A stretch of DNA of 62,974 nt from DATCMA01 sp036563645 (GCA_036563645.1 DATCMA010000061.1:1-62974), one strand, 5' to 3'; counted from the stretch's first letter, positions 53,058-61,708 are shown. Notes: generated by a model from the letters alone, not told the origin. Translations and numbers: made by a program.

Positions 53058-53402
53058 ATGAACGACTCCGTCCGCTACGGCGAATACTCGTCGGCCAATT
53101 CGGGCAAGGCGTTTCCGCCGAGCGCGACACCGCGGCGGCCGAGCTGGGACGGTGACCACCTGCGCGACGAGGAGCTGATCGAGCCCGACGAGGAGATGGG
53201 CATCGATCCCGCCGATCTCACCGACGAAGACCTGCTGCGCGAGATGAGCAGCCTGCACCGCACCCGGCTGCACACGCTCCGGCACGCCCCGGACCCGGCG
53301 CTCGCCACACACCTGCGGCGCACCGCCGAGCTCGAGACCGAGTACCTCAGCCGGCATCCGGGCCGGGAGGTCGACCCCGGGCGGCTCCGCGATGGCGACT
53401 GA
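53058..53402 (+). CDS. DUF6158 protein
   Basis: A 114-residue soluble acidic protein with the DUF6158 core GIDPADLTDEDLLREMSSLH, RTRLHTLRHAPDPALATHLR and TAELETEYLSRHPGREVDP. Function is unknown. GGGAGG precedes ATG 53058. It is first of a three-gene operon whose members overlap by 11 and 4 bases. Confidence 0.88.
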   Translation: MNDSVRYGEYSSANSGKAFPPSATPRRPSWDGDHLRDEELIEPDEEMGIDPADLTDEDLLREMSSLHRTRLHTLRHAPDPALATHLRRTAELETEYLSRHPGREVDPGRLRDGD

Positions 53403-53733
53403 CCCGGTCGTCTGCGTTGAGCGGGGCATGTCCGTGCCCGCGGAGGTGGTGTTCCACACCGCCACCGATCCCAGCCGGGCCTCGGCGTGGTTGCCCGTCC
53501 ACATCCGTGCCGCGTGCGCCAGCCCGACGGCGCGGCACGCCGGACTGAGCGCGCGGTGGGCGAGCCCCAACGGGTGGGCCATCGTGCTGCGCGTCGAACC
53601 CGGCACCGTCGGGGGCGCCACCGTGTGGTTGGCGCTCACCGGCACCGCGTCCATGCCGCGTCTCGCGGCGCTAGCCCAGGAAACCCTCGCCAACCTCGCC
53701 CGCGAGGTGGCTGACAACTTGAACGTCGGATGA
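53392..53733 (+). CDS. SRPBCC-like small protein
   Basis: A 113-residue protein resembling the START/SRPBCC fold of polyketide cyclase-like proteins: VPAEVVFHTATDPSRASAWL, NGWAIVLRVEPGTVGGATVW, LAALAQETLANLAREVADNL (terminal helix). Ligand unknown. It overlaps DUF6158 and the downstream gene, so all three are probably co-translated. Confidence 0.7.
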   Translation: MATDPVVCVERGMSVPAEVVFHTATDPSRASAWLPVHIRAACASPTARHAGLSARWASPNGWAIVLRVEPGTVGGATVWLALTGTASMPRLAALAQETLANLAREVADNLNVG

Positions 53734-54254
53734 GCCTTCAGGAACGTCTCCGTCGCTTGCGCGAAGCGTACGCGCCCCATGACTACCGACCACTCGGCGG
53801 CTACCTGGCCGCGATGGGCGTCTACACCAGCGTGACGCTCGGCATGGCGGCGATCGTCCGCCTCACCAAGCGCCCTGTGCCCGAGCGGGTAGCGACCAGC
53901 GACGTGGTCCTACTCTCCATCGCCACGCACAAGTTGAGCCGCGTCGTGGCCAAAGACGCGATCACGAGCCCGTTGCGGGCGCCGTTCACGGCGTTTGAGA
54001 AGCCGATCGGCCGCGGTGAGGTCATGGAGCAGGTGCGTGATCAGGGCAGCACCGGCCGCCACGCTCTGGGGGAGCTGTTGAGCTGCCCATTCTGCTTGGC
54101 GGTGTGGATCTCCACGCTCTTGACCGGTGGGCTCGTCATCGCCCCTCGGCTGACCCGTTTGGTCTCCACCGCGCTCACCGCGATCGCCGTCTCGGACTTC
54201 CTGCAAATGGCCTACGCCGCCGCGCACCGGCTGGCGAATCCCCCCAACAGTTAG
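53730..54254 (+). CDS. DUF1360 membrane protein
   Basis: A 174-residue protein of the DUF1360 family: YLAAMGVYTSVTLGMAAIVR, LSIATHKLSRVVAKDAITSP, LRAPFTAFE, LGELLSCPFCLAVWISTLLT and a C-terminal TM helix. The CPFC pair in LSCPFCLAVW is the family signature. Function is unknown; ATGA overlap with the upstream gene. Confidence 0.88.
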   Translation: MSLQERLRRLREAYAPHDYRPLGGYLAAMGVYTSVTLGMAAIVRLTKRPVPERVATSDVVLLSIATHKLSRVVAKDAITSPLRAPFTAFEKPIGRGEVMEQVRDQGSTGRHALGELLSCPFCLAVWISTLLTGGLVIAPRLTRLVSTALTAIAVSDFLQMAYAAAHRLANPPNS

Positions 54255-54275
54255 GCGGTGTCGCCGGCCGTCGCC

Positions 54276-54327
54276 GCGCGGTCGACACCGGGGCGGACGA
54301 GGCGCGGTCGAGCCGGGGTGGACGAGG
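54276..54327. repeat. Imperfect 26-base tandem duplication
   Basis: GCGCGGTCGA-n-GGGGYGGACGAGG occurs at 54276-54302 and 54302-54327, in the gap after DUF1360. No coding role is seen. Confidence 0.5.
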
Positions 54328-54396
54328 CCCGACAGCGCGGCTCAGCCCGCCTCGGGCCGGAGAGCCGGACCGGCCCCGACCGGGGTGGCGCGCTCC

Positions 54397-54594
54397 TCAG
54401 TCGACTGTCGCATTACGACGTTCTAAACCCGACCACCCGCGGGGTGACTCCGGCTCCCGGTCGTCGGTTCCGGTCAGGATGCTCTCGTCGACGGCGGTGT
54501 TGTCGTGTTCGCCGGCGAAGTCGTTGTCGCCATCGGGGAGCGGCTGCGCGTCGGGCTCCCCCAACGCCGGCAAAGGCCGTTGACGCTCGGTCAT
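54397..54594 (-). CDS. Possible small acidic protein
   Basis: A 65-residue frame (MTERQRPLPALGEPDAQPLP start, tail DREPESPRGWSGLERRN). GGAAGGA lies immediately before its ATG, which is closer than ideal. It is hydrophilic and disordered. The opening MTER-R is like the small protein at 24794-25105. It fills part of the otherwise empty 567-base gap (54255-54821). Confidence 0.45.
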   Translation of the reverse strand: MTERQRPLPALGEPDAQPLPDGDNDFAGEHDNTAVDESILTGTDDREPESPRGWSGLERRNATVD

Positions 54595-54821
54595 TCCTTC
54601 CAGCTACCCGACCGGGTGCGCGTCAAACCCCGGAGGGGAACGGCGGGCGATATCGCGGCGCGCCACGGGCGATTCTCCAGCTTGCGCCAGGCTGGGCATG
54701 TGCATTTCGCGGTGGGCGGGCAACCCAGTCTTAGGGCCGAAGCCGGCACGCGGCGAACGCTGGTGCTGTGCCGGCTCCCGCAAGGCCGAAGTCCATATTG
54801 GCGCGGCCGGAAGGGAGAATC

Positions 54822-55103
54822 ATGATCGGGACTATTCTTTGGGCGCTGATCGGAGGGGCCATCATCGGAGCCTTGGGCCGCCTGGCGGTTCCTGGGCGCC
54901 AGAACATCTCGATTTGGGCCACGATCGGGATTGGTATCGCCGCCGCGTTGGTCGGCGGGGCCTTGGCACAGTGGCTAGGCGTCGGCACGACTCGTGGCAT
55001 TGACTGGATCTTGCACCTCATCCAGGTCGCCGTCGCCGCTCTCTTCGTCTGGATCGCGGCCCGCATCATGGCGAACCGAACAGAAGCGGGGCAAACGCGG
55101 TAA
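54822..55103 (+). CDS. GlsB/YeaQ/YmgE-family stress membrane protein
   Basis: A 93-residue protein with three TM segments: TILWALIGGAIIGALGRLAV, WATIGIGIAAALVGGALAQW and LIQVAVAALFVWIAARIM. The glycine-rich first segment is the transglycosylase-associated (YeaQ/YmgE) family signature. Role in envelope stress is reported for relatives. ATG 54822 follows AAGGGAG. Confidence 0.9.
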   Translation: MIGTILWALIGGAIIGALGRLAVPGRQNISIWATIGIGIAAALVGGALAQWLGVGTTRGIDWILHLIQVAVAALFVWIAARIMANRTEAGQTR

Positions 55104-55108
55104 GCGGC

Positions 55109-55135
55109 GGTCCGGGCCGGCATCCGGCCCGGACC
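55109..55135. terminator. Bidirectional terminator
   Basis: GGTCCGGGCCGG (55109-55120) pairs perfectly with 55124-55135 across a CAT loop, between convergent genes. Confidence 0.85.
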
Positions 55136-55160
55136 CCCATCGCTTCGCCGCGAGGCGGCG

Positions 55161-56255
55161 TCAGGACGTCACGTACTGGCTGGTGACCGTCGTGCGTCGC
55201 GCCGCCACTGCCTTGGCCAGACGCTCCAGGAGACGTTCCGTCTCCTCCCAGCCGATGCACGCGTCGGTGATCGACTGGCCGTACACCAGCTCCCGGGTGG
55301 GGTCGAGGTCCTGTCGTCCGGGCACCAGGAACGACTCCATCATCACGCCGACGATCCCCCGCGAACCGGAAGCGAGCTGTTGGGCGATGTCCTCGACCAC
55401 CAACGGCTGCCGGCGGTGATCCTTGCGGCTGTTGCCGTGGCTGGCGTCAATGACCACACGCTCCGGCAGACCAGCGTTGCGCAGCAGGGCGAGCGCGTCG
55501 GCCACCGCTTCCGCGTGGTAGTTCGGCCCGTCCTGGCCACCGCGCAACACGAGGTGGCAGTCGGAGTTCCCTCGGGTACGCAAGATCGCCGGAGTGCCGG
55601 TGATGTCGATACCGGGGAAGACGTGCGGCACGCTCGCCGCCCGGATGGCGTCCACCGCGGTGGCGATACACCCGTCGGGCCGGTTCTTCATGCCGACCGG
55701 CATCGACAGTCCTGAGGCCAGCTGCCGGTGCACCTGACTCTCCACGGTGCGCGCGCCGATCGAACCCCAGGAGACGGTGTCCGCGATGTACTGCGGCATG
55801 ATCGGGTCGAGGAACTCGCAGCCCACCGGCAGTCCGGTGCGCAACACGTCCAGCAGGAGGGTGCGCGCGATGCGCAACCCGGAGTTGACGTCACCCGAAC
55901 CGTCGAGGTGAGGGTCGTTGATGAGGCCCTTCCACCCGACCGTCGAGCGGGGCTTCTCGAAGTACACGCGCATGACCACGAAGAGGTCGTCGGAGAGGCG
56001 CTGGGCGACCTTCGCGAGCCGCTGCGCGTACTCCAGCGCGGCGGTGGGGTCGTGGACGGAGCACGGACCGACCACGGCGAGGAGCCGGTCATCGACGCGG
56101 TCGATGATGCGGGCCACGGCCCGTCGGCTCTCGACCACCGCCTCCGCGAGTGAGGGATCGAGTGGCAGCTCGTGATGCAGTAGCGCTGGCGTGGTGAGCG
56201 GGACAACTTGCTCGATGCGTTGATCCCGGACCCGGTTGGGATCCGCGGGGGCCAC
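55161..56255 (-). CDS. aroG: 3-deoxy-7-phosphoheptulonate synthase (DAHP synthase, AroG-type)
   Basis: A 364-residue type I DAHP synthase that condenses phosphoenolpyruvate with erythrose 4-phosphate to start the shikimate pathway. Motifs: LAVVGPCSVHDPTAALEYA, VMRVYFEKPRSTVGWKGLIN, GARTVESQVHRQLASGLSMP, VGMKNRPDG, DCHLVLRGG and VVIDASHGNSRKDHRRQP (metal and substrate ligands). GTG 56255 follows GAGAGGAG. A leader peptide with Trp-Tyr-Arg-Trp-Phe and a transcription terminator lie upstream, so aromatic amino-acid attenuation is likely. The gene symbol follows the enzyme class; aroF or aroH would serve equally. Confidence 0.94.
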   Translation of the reverse strand: MAPADPNRVRDQRIEQVVPLTTPALLHHELPLDPSLAEAVVESRRAVARIIDRVDDRLLAVVGPCSVHDPTAALEYAQRLAKVAQRLSDDLFVVMRVYFEKPRSTVGWKGLINDPHLDGSGDVNSGLRIARTLLLDVLRTGLPVGCEFLDPIMPQYIADTVSWGSIGARTVESQVHRQLASGLSMPVGMKNRPDGCIATAVDAIRAASVPHVFPGIDITGTPAILRTRGNSDCHLVLRGGQDGPNYHAEAVADALALLRNAGLPERVVIDASHGNSRKDHRRQPLVVEDIAQQLASGSRGIVGVMMESFLVPGRQDLDPTRELVYGQSITDACIGWEETERLLERLAKAVAARRTTVTSQYVTS

Positions 56256-56323
56256 GAAACACTCCTCTCGCCGGCTATCACCGGGGCCGGCACCCGGATC
56301 GAGCCGGCAACTCCTAGACAGAC

Positions 56324-56348
56324 AAAAAGGCAGGGAATCTCCCTGCCC
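56324..56348 (-). terminator. Attenuator terminator upstream of DAHP synthase
   Basis: On the minus strand a GGCAGGGA / TCCCTGCC stem (8 pairs, 3-base loop; 56329-56347) is followed by TTTTT (56324-56328). It precedes the DAHP synthase start by 68 bases. It is the only strong intrinsic terminator before this gene. Confidence 0.85.
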
Positions 56349-56351
56349 GAT

Positions 56352-56407
56352 GCCGGCTCTGGTGCGGGACGTCAGTTCACGGCTGAGTCACCGGCACCAG
56401 GGCCGGC
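56352..56407 (-). promoter_or_regulatory. Long hairpin overlapping the aromatic leader
   Basis: Bases 56394-56407, inside the leader codons just after Trp-Tyr-Arg-Trp-Phe, pair with 56352-56365 (13 of 14 bases). The second arm ends 4 bases before the terminator stem, so ribosome stalling on the aromatic codons would disturb this hairpin and change terminator folding. Confidence 0.6.
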
Positions 56408-56436
56408 TTCCCAAACCATCGATACCACCGCACCAT
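56377..56436 (-). CDS. Leader peptide rich in aromatic codons (19 residues)
   Basis: The ATG at 56436 opens MVRWYRWFGKPALVPVTQP, ending at TGA 56377. Residues 4-8 are Trp-Tyr-Arg-Trp-Phe, four aromatic codons in five. A -10-like TACTCT (56444-56449) lies seven bases upstream and GAGG 13 bases upstream, so translation may be leaderless. The layout (leader, competing hairpin, terminator, DAHP synthase) matches ribosome-mediated attenuation, known for trp leaders and described for Corynebacterium aroF. An alternative frame from 56443 would carry two Trp codons but is less convincing. Confidence 0.72.
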   Translation of the reverse strand: MVRWYRWFGKPALVPVTQP

Positions 56437-56564
56437 GTCATCTAGAGTACCTCACTTTTCGTCGATTGGCTGCCCGTTCTCGGCACCGCTTTTTCCGCGC
56501 CCCGATTTGATCTGTCGGGCCCGTGTTGAGGCCAGGACGCCCGCGATCCGATAACGTCGGCGGT

Positions 56565-57854
56565 ATGTCGCTCAACGGGTACCCCTGGCCGATTGAAACC
56601 ACCCGCTTGGCGAACGGCCTACGGGTGACGGTCAGCCCGGACCACAGCGCCCCCGTGGTCGCCGTCAACCTCTGGTACGACGTCGGCTCGCGGCACGAGC
56701 CCGAGGGCCGCACCGGCTTCGCGCACCTCTTCGAACACCTCATGTTCGAGGGCTCCGTGCACGTGGCCAAGGCCGAGCACATGCGGCTCATCCAAGGCGC
56801 CGGTGGTTCGCTCAACGCGACCACCAACCCGGACCGCACGAACTACTTCGAGACCGTCCCGGCTGAGCATCTCGCGCTGGCGCTGTGGCTGGAGGCGGAC
56901 CGGATGGGCGGGCTGGTACCCGCGCTGACCCAAGAGACGCTGGACAACCAGCGCGAGGTGGTGAAAAACGAGCGTCGGCAGCGCTACGAGAACGTGCCCT
57001 ACGGCGACGCGTGGCTCCGCCTGCTGCCGATGCTCTACCCGCCGGGCCACCCGTACCACCACGCCACCATCGGGTCGATGGAGGACCTCAACGCCGCCGA
57101 CCTCGACAGCTTCAAGGAGTTCCACGAGACCTACTACGCGCCCAACAACGCGGTGCTGACCGTGGTTGGCGACACCGAGCCGGAGGAGGTGTTCGCCCTC
57201 GCCGAGAAGTACTTCGGCGCGCTGCAGCCGCGCCCCGATATCCCGCCGGCGCCCGACGGACGGCACGTGCCGCCGCGAGGGCCGGTGCGGGAGCGCGTCC
57301 TCGCCGACGTCCCGGCGCCGCGGGTCTACCTCGCCCACCGCACCTATCCCTACGGCACCTCCGAGTACGACGCGGTCACCGTCCTGGCTACCGTGCTCGG
57401 CACCGGTCGGGGCAGCCGGCTCTACCGGGAGCTCGTCGACGGGCGTCGTCTCGCCCAGCCCGAGAACATCGCCGCGTACGGCGTTGACCTGGCCTACGCC
57501 CCCGCACCGCTGATCGTGACCGCCACCGCGCGGGCGGGGGTGACCATCGATCAGCTCACCGACGGGCTGGTCGCGGTGGTGGATGAGGTGGCCGCCAACG
57601 GGGTGACGGAGGCGGAGGTCGAGCGGGCGCACGCGCTGCTGACGACGAGCTGGTGGCGGCAGCTCTCCACCTTCGAGGGGCGCGCCGACATCCTGGGGCG
57701 GTACGCGGTGCAGTTCGGCGATCCCGCCCGGGCGGCCGAGCGGCTGCCGGGGTGGCTGTCGGTGACCGCGGAGCGCGTCAGTGAGATCGCGGCCGAGGTG
57801 CTGCGGCCAGAGGAGCGAGCGACGTTGACGTACGTGCGGGAGGCCCAGGAGTGA
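56565..57854 (+). CDS. M16 family zinc metallopeptidase, catalytic subunit
   Basis: A 429-residue M16 peptidase (insulysin/processing peptidase family). The inverted zinc motif is HLFEH (His54, Glu57, His58) with the downstream Glu in TLDNQREVVKNERRQRYEN, and the C-terminal half carries the second M16 domain. It pairs with the next gene, which lacks the zinc motif, to form a heterodimer like PqqF/YmxG-type pairs. A -10-like TAACGT (56552-56557) lies seven bases before ATG 56565, pointing to a leaderless transcript. Confidence 0.93.
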   Translation: MSLNGYPWPIETTRLANGLRVTVSPDHSAPVVAVNLWYDVGSRHEPEGRTGFAHLFEHLMFEGSVHVAKAEHMRLIQGAGGSLNATTNPDRTNYFETVPAEHLALALWLEADRMGGLVPALTQETLDNQREVVKNERRQRYENVPYGDAWLRLLPMLYPPGHPYHHATIGSMEDLNAADLDSFKEFHETYYAPNNAVLTVVGDTEPEEVFALAEKYFGALQPRPDIPPAPDGRHVPPRGPVRERVLADVPAPRVYLAHRTYPYGTSEYDAVTVLATVLGTGRGSRLYRELVDGRRLAQPENIAAYGVDLAYAPAPLIVTATARAGVTIDQLTDGLVAVVDEVAANGVTEAEVERAHALLTTSWWRQLSTFEGRADILGRYAVQFGDPARAAERLPGWLSVTAERVSEIAAEVLRPEERATLTYVREAQE

Positions 57855-59197
57855 CTCTCATCGCGGAGCGGCCAGCGCCCGGTCAACCCCGTCCCTACCG
57901 CTTCCCCCCGGTGGTCCGGCACACCGTCGCCGGTGGCGAGGTGGTCGCCGCGCACCTCCCCGGTCACCAGTTGGCGGTGGCGACCCTGCTGCTGGACGCC
58001 GGGGCGCTGCGGGAGCCCGTCGGACGGGAAGGGTTGGCCGGGGTCGTCGCGAAAGCGTTGGAGGAGGGGACGGCGGCGCGGGACGCGACCGCGTACGCCA
58101 TCGCCTTGGAGAGCTTGGGCACTGAGCTGGCCACCGCCGTCGACTGGGACTCGTTCCGGGTCACGGTTCAGGTGCCGATCGATCGACTCCCGGCCGCGGT
58201 GGAGTTGCTCGCCGAGGCGGTGCGCACCCCGCGGCTCAACCCCGACGACGTCGCGCGGGTTCGCGACGACGAGGTGACCGCGCTGCGGATGTACTGGGCG
58301 AACCCGGGGCCGCGGGCGGACGCCGCGCTGCGGGCCGACATCTTCGGTTCCGACCAGCGGCCCGGGCGGCCGATGAGCGGCGACCCGACCTCGGTGGCGG
58401 CGGTGACCGTCGACGACGTCGTGGAGTTCCACCGGACGTGGCTGACCCAGACCGGCACACTCCTCGTCGTCGGTGACTTGGAGCGGCTCGACCTGGCCGC
58501 GCTCGGGGCGACGGCGTTCACCGGCGCCCGCGCCGGCTCGCCGTCGGTGGATCCGCCGCTGGAGGTGTCGATCCGCGACCACCGCCGGATCATCCTGGTG
58601 AATCGGCCCGGCTCGGTGCAGTCGACGCTGCGGCTCGGGCACGCCGCGCCGCACCGGACCCACCCCGACTACGTCCCCATGACGCTGGCCGGCACCGTGC
58701 TAGGCGGCGCCTTCACCTCACGGCTCAACCACCTCATCCGCGAGATCCGGGGCTACACCTACGGCATTCGCTCCGACTTCGCCCTCTCCCGCCGGTTTGG
58801 CCGCTTCGTCGTGAGCTCCGCGGTCCAGACCGCGGTGACCGCGGCGGCGGTGCAGGACGCGGTCGCGGAGATCGCCCGTACCGAGGAGACCGGAGTGACC
58901 GAGGAGGAGCTGGCCGTGGCGCGCTCGTGGCGGGCGGGCCTGCTCTCCGTCGAGCTCCAGACGCCTCGGGCGATCGCCGGGGCGCTCGCCACGCAGGTCC
59001 TCTACGGGCTGCCCGACGACTACCACGTCCGGCTGCGGGAGCAGCTCCTCGCCGCCTCGGTGGAGGAGGTGTCGGCCGCGGCGGCGCGGCATCTGCACAC
59101 GGAGGGTCTCGCGCTGGTGGTCGAGGGCGACGCCTCGGTGATCCGGGCGGATCTCGCGGCGACCGGGCTGGGGGAGCTCGTCGAGCTGGATCTCTGA
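57851..59197 (+). CDS. M16 family peptidase-like protein, noncatalytic partner
   Basis: A 448-residue M16 relative without HxxEH (the first-domain position reads ALLEEG-like, LAGVVAKALEEGT). It keeps the Arg/Tyr substrate-binding features near the end (HLIREIRGYTYGIRSDFALS). It overlaps the catalytic subunit by four bases (GTGA), as expected for a translationally coupled heterodimer, and is followed by asd after 105 bases. Confidence 0.92.
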   Translation: MTLIAERPAPGQPRPYRFPPVVRHTVAGGEVVAAHLPGHQLAVATLLLDAGALREPVGREGLAGVVAKALEEGTAARDATAYAIALESLGTELATAVDWDSFRVTVQVPIDRLPAAVELLAEAVRTPRLNPDDVARVRDDEVTALRMYWANPGPRADAALRADIFGSDQRPGRPMSGDPTSVAAVTVDDVVEFHRTWLTQTGTLLVVGDLERLDLAALGATAFTGARAGSPSVDPPLEVSIRDHRRIILVNRPGSVQSTLRLGHAAPHRTHPDYVPMTLAGTVLGGAFTSRLNHLIREIRGYTYGIRSDFALSRRFGRFVVSSAVQTAVTAAAVQDAVAEIARTEETGVTEEELAVARSWRAGLLSVELQTPRAIAGALATQVLYGLPDDYHVRLREQLLAASVEEVSAAAARHLHTEGLALVVEGDASVIRADLAATGLGELVELDL

Positions 59198-59302
59198 AGC
59201 GAGAGCGGGCGCCGGGGAAAGCGGCCAAGGCCACAGGGGGGAAATGGCCACAGGCTGGGAAACGACTGCCGGCTGCCGCTCGGGCGTCGGTAGCCTCGCC
59301 GC

Positions 59303-60325
59303 ATGAAGATTGGCATCGTGGGGGCCACCGGCCAGGTCGGTGGCGTCATGCGGCAGCTCCTCGCCGACCGGAAGTTCCCGGTCGAGGAGCTGCGGTTGTT
59401 CGCGTCGTCCCGGTCGGCGGGGCGGACGCTGCCCTGGAACGGCGGCGAGGTGACCGTCGAGGACGCGGCCACCGCCGACTACCGCGGGTTGGACATCGTC
59501 CTGTTCTCGGCGGGGAAGGCGACCTCGAAGGAGCTGGCGCCGCTGGTCGCGGAAGCCGGGGCGGTGGTGATCGACAACTCGTCCGCGTGGCGGTTGGATC
59601 CGGACGTCCCGTTGGTCGTCGCGGAGGTCAACCCGCACGCCCTTCGCCACCGGCCGAAGGGCATTATCGCCAATCCCAACTGCACGACCATGGCGGCCAT
59701 GCCCGTGCTGCGGCCGTTGCACGAGGAGGCCGGGCTGGTCAGCATGGTCGTCTCCACCTACCAGGCGGTTTCCGGTGCCGGGCTCGCCGGCGTGGCCGAG
59801 CTGGACGAGCAGGTCCGGAAGGTGATCGACCGGGCGAGGACGCTGACCTACGACGGATCGGCGGTCGACTTCCCCGCGCCACGGGCCTTCGCCAAGCCGA
59901 TCGCGTTCAATGTGTTGCCGCTCGCCGGGTCGATCGTCGACGACGGTTCGGAGGAGACCGACGAGGAGCAGAAGCTCCGCAACGAGAGCCGCAAGATCCT
60001 CGAGATTCCGGACCTGAAGGTCTCCGGCACCTGCGTCCGCGTGCCGGTCTTCACCGGGCACTCGTTGCAGATCAACGCCCGGTTCGCTCGCCCGATCACG
60101 CCCGAGCGGGCGCGGGAGCTGCTGGCCGACGCCCCGGGTGTGGCGCTCTCGGATGTGCCGACCCCGTTGGAGGCCGCGGGGAAGGACCCCACGTACGTCG
60201 GCCGCATCCGCGTCGACGAGACCGTCGAGAACGGCTTGGCCTTCTTCTGCTCCAACGACAACCTCCGCAAGGGCGCCGCGCTCAACGCCGTCCAGTTGGC
60301 GGAACTCGTCGCTGCCGAGCGGTGA
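59303..60325 (+). CDS. asd: Aspartate-semialdehyde dehydrogenase
   Basis: A 340-residue enzyme that reduces aspartyl phosphate to aspartate semialdehyde for lysine, threonine, methionine and diaminopimelate synthesis. NADP site GIVGATGQVGGVM, the catalytic Cys in IANPNCTTMAAMPVLRPL, the QAVSGAGLAG segment, HSLQINARF and the C-terminal domain are all present. A -10-like TAGCCT (59291-59296) lies six bases before ATG 59303, again with no ribosome site. The companion aspartokinase is not in the window. Confidence 0.97.
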   Translation: MKIGIVGATGQVGGVMRQLLADRKFPVEELRLFASSRSAGRTLPWNGGEVTVEDAATADYRGLDIVLFSAGKATSKELAPLVAEAGAVVIDNSSAWRLDPDVPLVVAEVNPHALRHRPKGIIANPNCTTMAAMPVLRPLHEEAGLVSMVVSTYQAVSGAGLAGVAELDEQVRKVIDRARTLTYDGSAVDFPAPRAFAKPIAFNVLPLAGSIVDDGSEETDEEQKLRNESRKILEIPDLKVSGTCVRVPVFTGHSLQINARFARPITPERARELLADAPGVALSDVPTPLEAAGKDPTYVGRIRVDETVENGLAFFCSNDNLRKGAALNAVQLAELVAAER

Positions 60326-60371
60326 GACGGGCTCCCTCCCGGCCACGTCGGGTGCGGGAAGGGGCCCGTCT
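60325..60371 (+). terminator. Possible terminator after asd
   Basis: AGACGGGCTCC pairs with GGGGCCCGTCT across 25 bases (11 pairs, one G-T), starting on the last base of the asd stop codon. Moderate support because the loop is long. Confidence 0.5.
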
Positions 60372-60457
60372 ACAGAGGGGGGTGCGGGGCGGCGCGATCG
60401 GACGTGAATAGACCATCATCTCTGACGGTGGTTTCCGTCCGATCGTCCGGAGGTTCC

Positions 60458-61630
60458 GTGCGCACCCAAGTCGCGATCATCGGTGCCGGTCCCGCTGGCC
60501 TTCTCCTATCCCACCTGCTGGCACTGTCCGATATCGACTCGGTGGTGCTGGAGGTGCGCAGCCGCGAGTACGTCGAGCGGCGGGTGCGCGCCGGCGTGTT
60601 GGAGGACCCGACAGCGCAGCTCCTGCGTGAGGTTGGGGTCGGGGAGCGGATGGACCGCGAAGGACTGCGGCACGCCGGCGTCTCCCTGCGCTTCGACGGT
60701 ACCGATCACCGCATCGATTTCGCCGCGCTGACCGGCAAGACCATCACCGTGTACGGGCAGCAGGAGGTGGTGAAGGACCTCATCGCCGCTCGGCTCGCCG
60801 CCGGTGGGGATCTGCGGTTCGAGGTCACCGACGTCGCGCTGCATGACCTCGACACCGAGGAACCGCGCGTGACGTTCCGCGAAGCCGACGGCACGCCGCG
60901 GGAGCTGCGCTGTGACGCGGTCGCTGGCTGCGACGGGTTTCACGGGGTGAGCCGGGAGACGATCCCGGCGGGGGTCCGCACCACGTACGAGCGCACGTAT
61001 CCGTTTGCGTGGCTGGGCATCCTCGCGGAGGCGCCCCCGTCGCACGAGGAGCTCATCTACGCCTACCACGAGCGCGGTTTCGCCCTCCACAGCATGCGCT
61101 CACCGCGGCTGTCCCGCTTGTATCTCCAGGTCGCGCCCGACGAGCGCATCGAGAATTGGCCGGACGCGCGCATCTGGGAGGAGCTGGCGATCCGGCTGGC
61201 GGCGGACGGCTTCACGCTGAACGAGGGGCCGGTGCTGGAGAAGTCCATCACCAGCATGCGGAGCTTCGTCGTCGAGCCGATGCGCTACGGTCGCCTCTTC
61301 CTCGCCGGGGACGCCGCGCACATCGTGCCGCCAACCGGCGCGAAAGGCATGAATTTGGCCGTCGCCGATGTGCTGCGGCTATCCCGGGCCCTGACCGCCT
61401 GGCTGCGGGAGAAGCGCACCGACCTCATCGACTCGTACGGCGAGGACTGCCTGCGCCGCGTCTGGCGCGCTCAGCACTTCTCCTGGTGGATGACCTCGAT
61501 GCTCCACCGCTTCCCCGACGACGACCCGTTCCAGCGTCAGCTCCAACTCGCGCAGCTGCGCTACACGGTGTCCTCGCCCGCGGCCGCGACCAGTCTGGCC
61601 GAGAACTACGTCGGTCTGCCCTTTGACTGA
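60458..61630 (+). CDS. pobA: 4-hydroxybenzoate 3-monooxygenase
   Basis: A 390-residue FAD-dependent aromatic hydroxylase converting 4-hydroxybenzoate to protocatechuate with NAD(P)H and O2. FAD motif VAIIGAGPAGLLLSHLL at the N-terminus, VRAGVLEDPTAQLLREVGVG and CDAVAGCDGFHGVSRE (DG motif), and GRLFLAGDAAHIVPPTGAKG (GD motif) are all present. GTG 60458 behind GGAGG is preferred over an upstream frame. Lignin-derived aromatics could be the source. No ring-cleavage genes are visible. Confidence 0.95.
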   Translation: MRTQVAIIGAGPAGLLLSHLLALSDIDSVVLEVRSREYVERRVRAGVLEDPTAQLLREVGVGERMDREGLRHAGVSLRFDGTDHRIDFAALTGKTITVYGQQEVVKDLIAARLAAGGDLRFEVTDVALHDLDTEEPRVTFREADGTPRELRCDAVAGCDGFHGVSRETIPAGVRTTYERTYPFAWLGILAEAPPSHEELIYAYHERGFALHSMRSPRLSRLYLQVAPDERIENWPDARIWEELAIRLAADGFTLNEGPVLEKSITSMRSFVVEPMRYGRLFLAGDAAHIVPPTGAKGMNLAVADVLRLSRALTAWLREKRTDLIDSYGEDCLRRVWRAQHFSWWMTSMLHRFPDDDPFQRQLQLAQLRYTVSSPAAATSLAENYVGLPFD

Positions 61631-61708
61631 TCCGCCTCCCTCGCGTCGGTGTTTCTCGCCAATGGCCCGGGGTACCCCAGGAGAGGCGCCGACAGAGAGG
61701 AGCGCAGG

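Noticed and set aside
58718..60346. A 542-codon minus-strand frame opposite the M16 partner and asd
   Set aside because: It covers two genuine genes and a spacer, and has no family or ribosome site.
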